Source: Cyanoderma ruficeps (Eukaryota > Chordata > Aves > Passeriformes > Timaliidae). Taken from it: a DNA stretch of 64,000 bases. The DNA is taken from the NCBI GenBank assembly GCA_008694505.1, contig VZDJ01000624.1, positions 1 through 64,000 of the forward strand, written 5' to 3'. This document shows positions 61,595 to 64,000 of the stretch, in pieces. Position 1 is the stretch's first letter; each line of letters starts with the position of its first letter. Below the pieces are notes generated by a model that was given only the letters and a program-made list of their open reading frames with translations, searched no databases and was not told the origin of the DNA. Both the position numbers and the translations under genes were made by a program.

Positions 61595-63430
61595 CTGTAG
61601 TCTAAAATAATATGACAAAACAAACTGCTAAAAAATGTTTTTACAGTGCAACCATTTTAACATCACAATACTAACACCAGTCTAAACAAGTAGGAAATAC
61701 AAAATTATAAAAATATTGTGATAAAGTAATAAATATACAGTGATACAGTAATACAGAATGTAGACTACTTTGAAATTAACAGAAAAATCAAATTGTTTCC
61801 AATATGATCTCTAAGAAGACAAACTTTGAAGGACTTACATCATCTGTGTCTAATATCACATTGCCAGAAAGTTATGAAATTAGTTTAACATCTCTCATAT
61901 ATTGATATTCATTCCTGACAATTTCACTTCCATTGTCACAAGAACTGCTCAGAAAAAAATACTTCAGTAATAATCCCAGCTCAGTCAAGACAAAGTTCAG
62001 CACACATTGTTCTGCATGGGTCTTTTAAGTCACTAACCCATTAGTTTTCCCACTTCACTAACACTTTTAATCTTGGAACAGCAATGGATACAATGATAAG
62101 CAGAAGTAATTTTTTAGCTTGTCTTTTAACATAATTTTGTTTCTTTCTTTAATGAAAATTCAATCAGAAATGCTCTTCTGTTTTCAACTGACTTTTAATC
62201 TGTATTAATATTATTTCCTATAATATGAATTTCCTATAATTTCCTGTAGTGTAAATACTTGTAAGAGCAGGAGAAATAGTAGATATGCATTTTATCTTTT
62301 TCTCAGATATACATACAAGAACAGTGGATGTTTTATTAAAAAAGATGACAACTTGTTGTTTTCTGTTGTCTCTTAGAAATACCTAAAAAGCAGCTCTAAA
62401 GATGTTTTCTGGACACAATTTGGAATGTGAAGACCTTCAAAATATTTGGTAAGTTAAACATCAACTCGCCAAAAACACAGATCTTTTGGGTAAAAGAGGC
62501 AAATCTTCTCAAAAAAGTCAATCCTTACATGAAAATGTGAAAGCAAAACATTTTCTGCAGTACTCTATTGCAGAAACCCACCAAGAAAAGCTACATAATT
62601 AAAATATACAACTTTTATAACCTGTGATATGTTCTTTATATATGTTCTTATGTTTTCCTTAAATTTGCTTAGTTGTTCATCACTATGAAGTTTTCAAAAT
62701 ATTTTTAGAAATAATTAAATAAGGTGTTTAGTACACAAAATCAAATTATGAAGCTGTTCAACATCACCTCTCCACAAATCTGCATAGACTAGGTGGTACA
62801 CCCATAACTGTTTAGTTAATGTGACAATGAAGGACATTCATTTGATGATTTACAACAAATGAAATAGGAGAATACCTGAAGCAGAATAGTTAGTGAGAAT
62901 GGAAAATCTGACCATAAGTAGAAAAGTGTTTAAAATTTTCCAAAACAAGTTTTTCTTGGTGCCATAATATGTAACTGACCATTTTGCCATTCTCAGCAGG
63001 ATGCCTGAAAAAAGGTTATTTTCCATGGAATTTTATACAAGGATATTCTGATGCTGGTGAAAACCAAGAGACATAGCAGGCAGGAGAAACTTTCTTAAGG
63101 AGAAGTGTTGCAGGGAACTTTTAAGATAAAGAGAGGTTGAGCCACGAGTAACATAGGTTTGACCAGTATGGTTACCACTATGTTCTCTTTCATTTCATCT
63201 AAAATGGCTGCTTATATACATTTCTAGATAGTTTACAAATTCAGTAGCTTTTTCATTGGTACACAGCATACAAAGGAATGTAAACACACATTGTTTAACT
63301 TCTTCCTAAAGTGGCTAAAGCATGCTTACTAATAATTGCTTTCAGTGACCTCTAGAAAACCTACTATCTCACATTACTACTTTAGCATTTAATTTCTTCT
63401 GCGCCACAAGTAATTTTACTTGCGCAACAA

Positions 63431-63500
63431 CTTCAAGGCCTCAGGGCCTTCAAGGCCAAGCCTTAGGGTCAGGCTTCAGCCAGGCAGGCTTCAGCTGGGT
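63431..63500 (+). repeat. GC-rich patch with short direct and inverted repeats
   Basis: CTTCAAGGCC occurs at 63431 and again (CTTCAAGGCC) at 63448. AAGGCC-TCAG-GGCCTT forms a short palindrome. CAGGCTTCAGC occurs twice (63470, 63485). The patch is isolated in AT-rich DNA. Confidence 0.75.
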
Positions 63501-64000
63501 AGTTCACTGTCTTATTCAATGTCTCATTCTAAGTAGAGAATGAGACTCTGTCTTAGAAAATCTGCTACAGAGAAGTTAAAGTAGATCAATAATTCAAAAG
63601 GACAATGAAAATCTTAAGAAAGTTAGCCAGACTGAAACAATGAGATGCTGAAATGGTGCCATTGGCCAGAACTCTATATCCCAGAGAGAGGGAAGCAAAA
63701 TGCTTCCACAAATACCATCATTAGAACATGACAGATTTTAATTTGAGAAACCATGCCTTTCATTGTAACAAGGATTTAAAATTGTCCTATTAATTCAAAA
63801 AAGCAACTGTTAGCATACTTTCACAGAAATACAATATTAAAAAAAATACTCTTTGAAAGTTACATCAAGAGGATCCAATCTCTCACTAAATCTAGAACTA
63901 CCACAGGTCAGGCCAGCATGGCTTCATTCACCTGCATGGAGTACCTCCAAGGGCAGAGAGGCAAAATCCTCCTGAAACTTGAATGTTGTATTTTCCTCTC

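Larger units (their letters stand above)
58451..64000. other. AT-rich stretch without recognisable gene
   Basis: No interspersed repeat or gene recognised. It holds the long A-rich run with an N at 61591, a GC-rich palindromic patch at 63431-63500 and exon-like splice-signal pairs at 62377-62448 (plus) and 59544-59601 (minus), neither fully open in any frame. The A-rich 72-codon frame at 60998-61213 is probably compositional. Confidence 0.5.

Overview
The window reads as vertebrate nuclear DNA from a bird. CR1 retrotransposon copies are recognisable by their 3' ends and by reverse-transcriptase and endonuclease remnants. Avian-type endogenous retrovirus LTRs occur, including an ERVL-like LTR opening TGTCATGG and a class II provirus with a tRNA-Trp-like primer site. 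A songbird or other neoavian is likely, but that is inference. I find no convincing host protein-coding gene, tRNA, rRNA or CRISPR. The longest open frames (about 60-139 codons) look like chance or repeat-derived ones. The window is best read as an intergenic or deep-intronic AT-rich stretch.

Layout. 1-7.75 kb is unrecognised AT-rich DNA. 7.75-11.15 kb is a stacked repeat block: an older minus-strand CR1 (internally deleted) abuts a second minus-strand CR1, which is itself split by a 447-bp plus-strand solo LTR with a 4-bp target duplication. 17.3 kb holds a small plus-strand CR1 tail. 18.47-23.97 kb is a two-LTR class II ERV bounded by a 6-bp duplication (AGAAAC). It has a primer binding site, a gag-matrix remnant and a polypurine tract, but I recognise no pol or env. 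26.25-26.80 kb is a minus-strand LTR whose relatives recur at 37.7-38.9 kb (plus, itself broken by an opposite-strand LTR) and 40.6-41.0 kb (plus). ERVL-type LTR sequence occurs at 27.45-27.63 and 53.49-53.90 kb. A 3.2-kb minus-strand CR1 fills 55.07-58.25 kb, and smaller CR1 pieces lie at 45.5 and 58.4 kb. Low-complexity tracts include a 275-bp A/C-only-like block at 48.8-49.0 kb, a C/T-to-G/T switch at 50.6 kb and a strong G-quadruplex motif at 25.7 kb.

Most notable points. (1) The class II provirus has LTRs only about 3% different, yet its 3.9-kb interior after the matrix remnant shows no retroviral genes, so it was probably non-autonomous or had a replaced interior when it inserted. (2) Three divergent LTR copies share a GAAnnTTC dyad resembling a heat-shock element and a GGATTGGTTCC box. 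(3) There is a perfect 17-bp stem with a 6-nt loop at 14.3 kb. (4) A few exon-like segments with good splice signals are candidates only. All calls were made by eye. Repeat boundaries without a stated target duplication are approximate.
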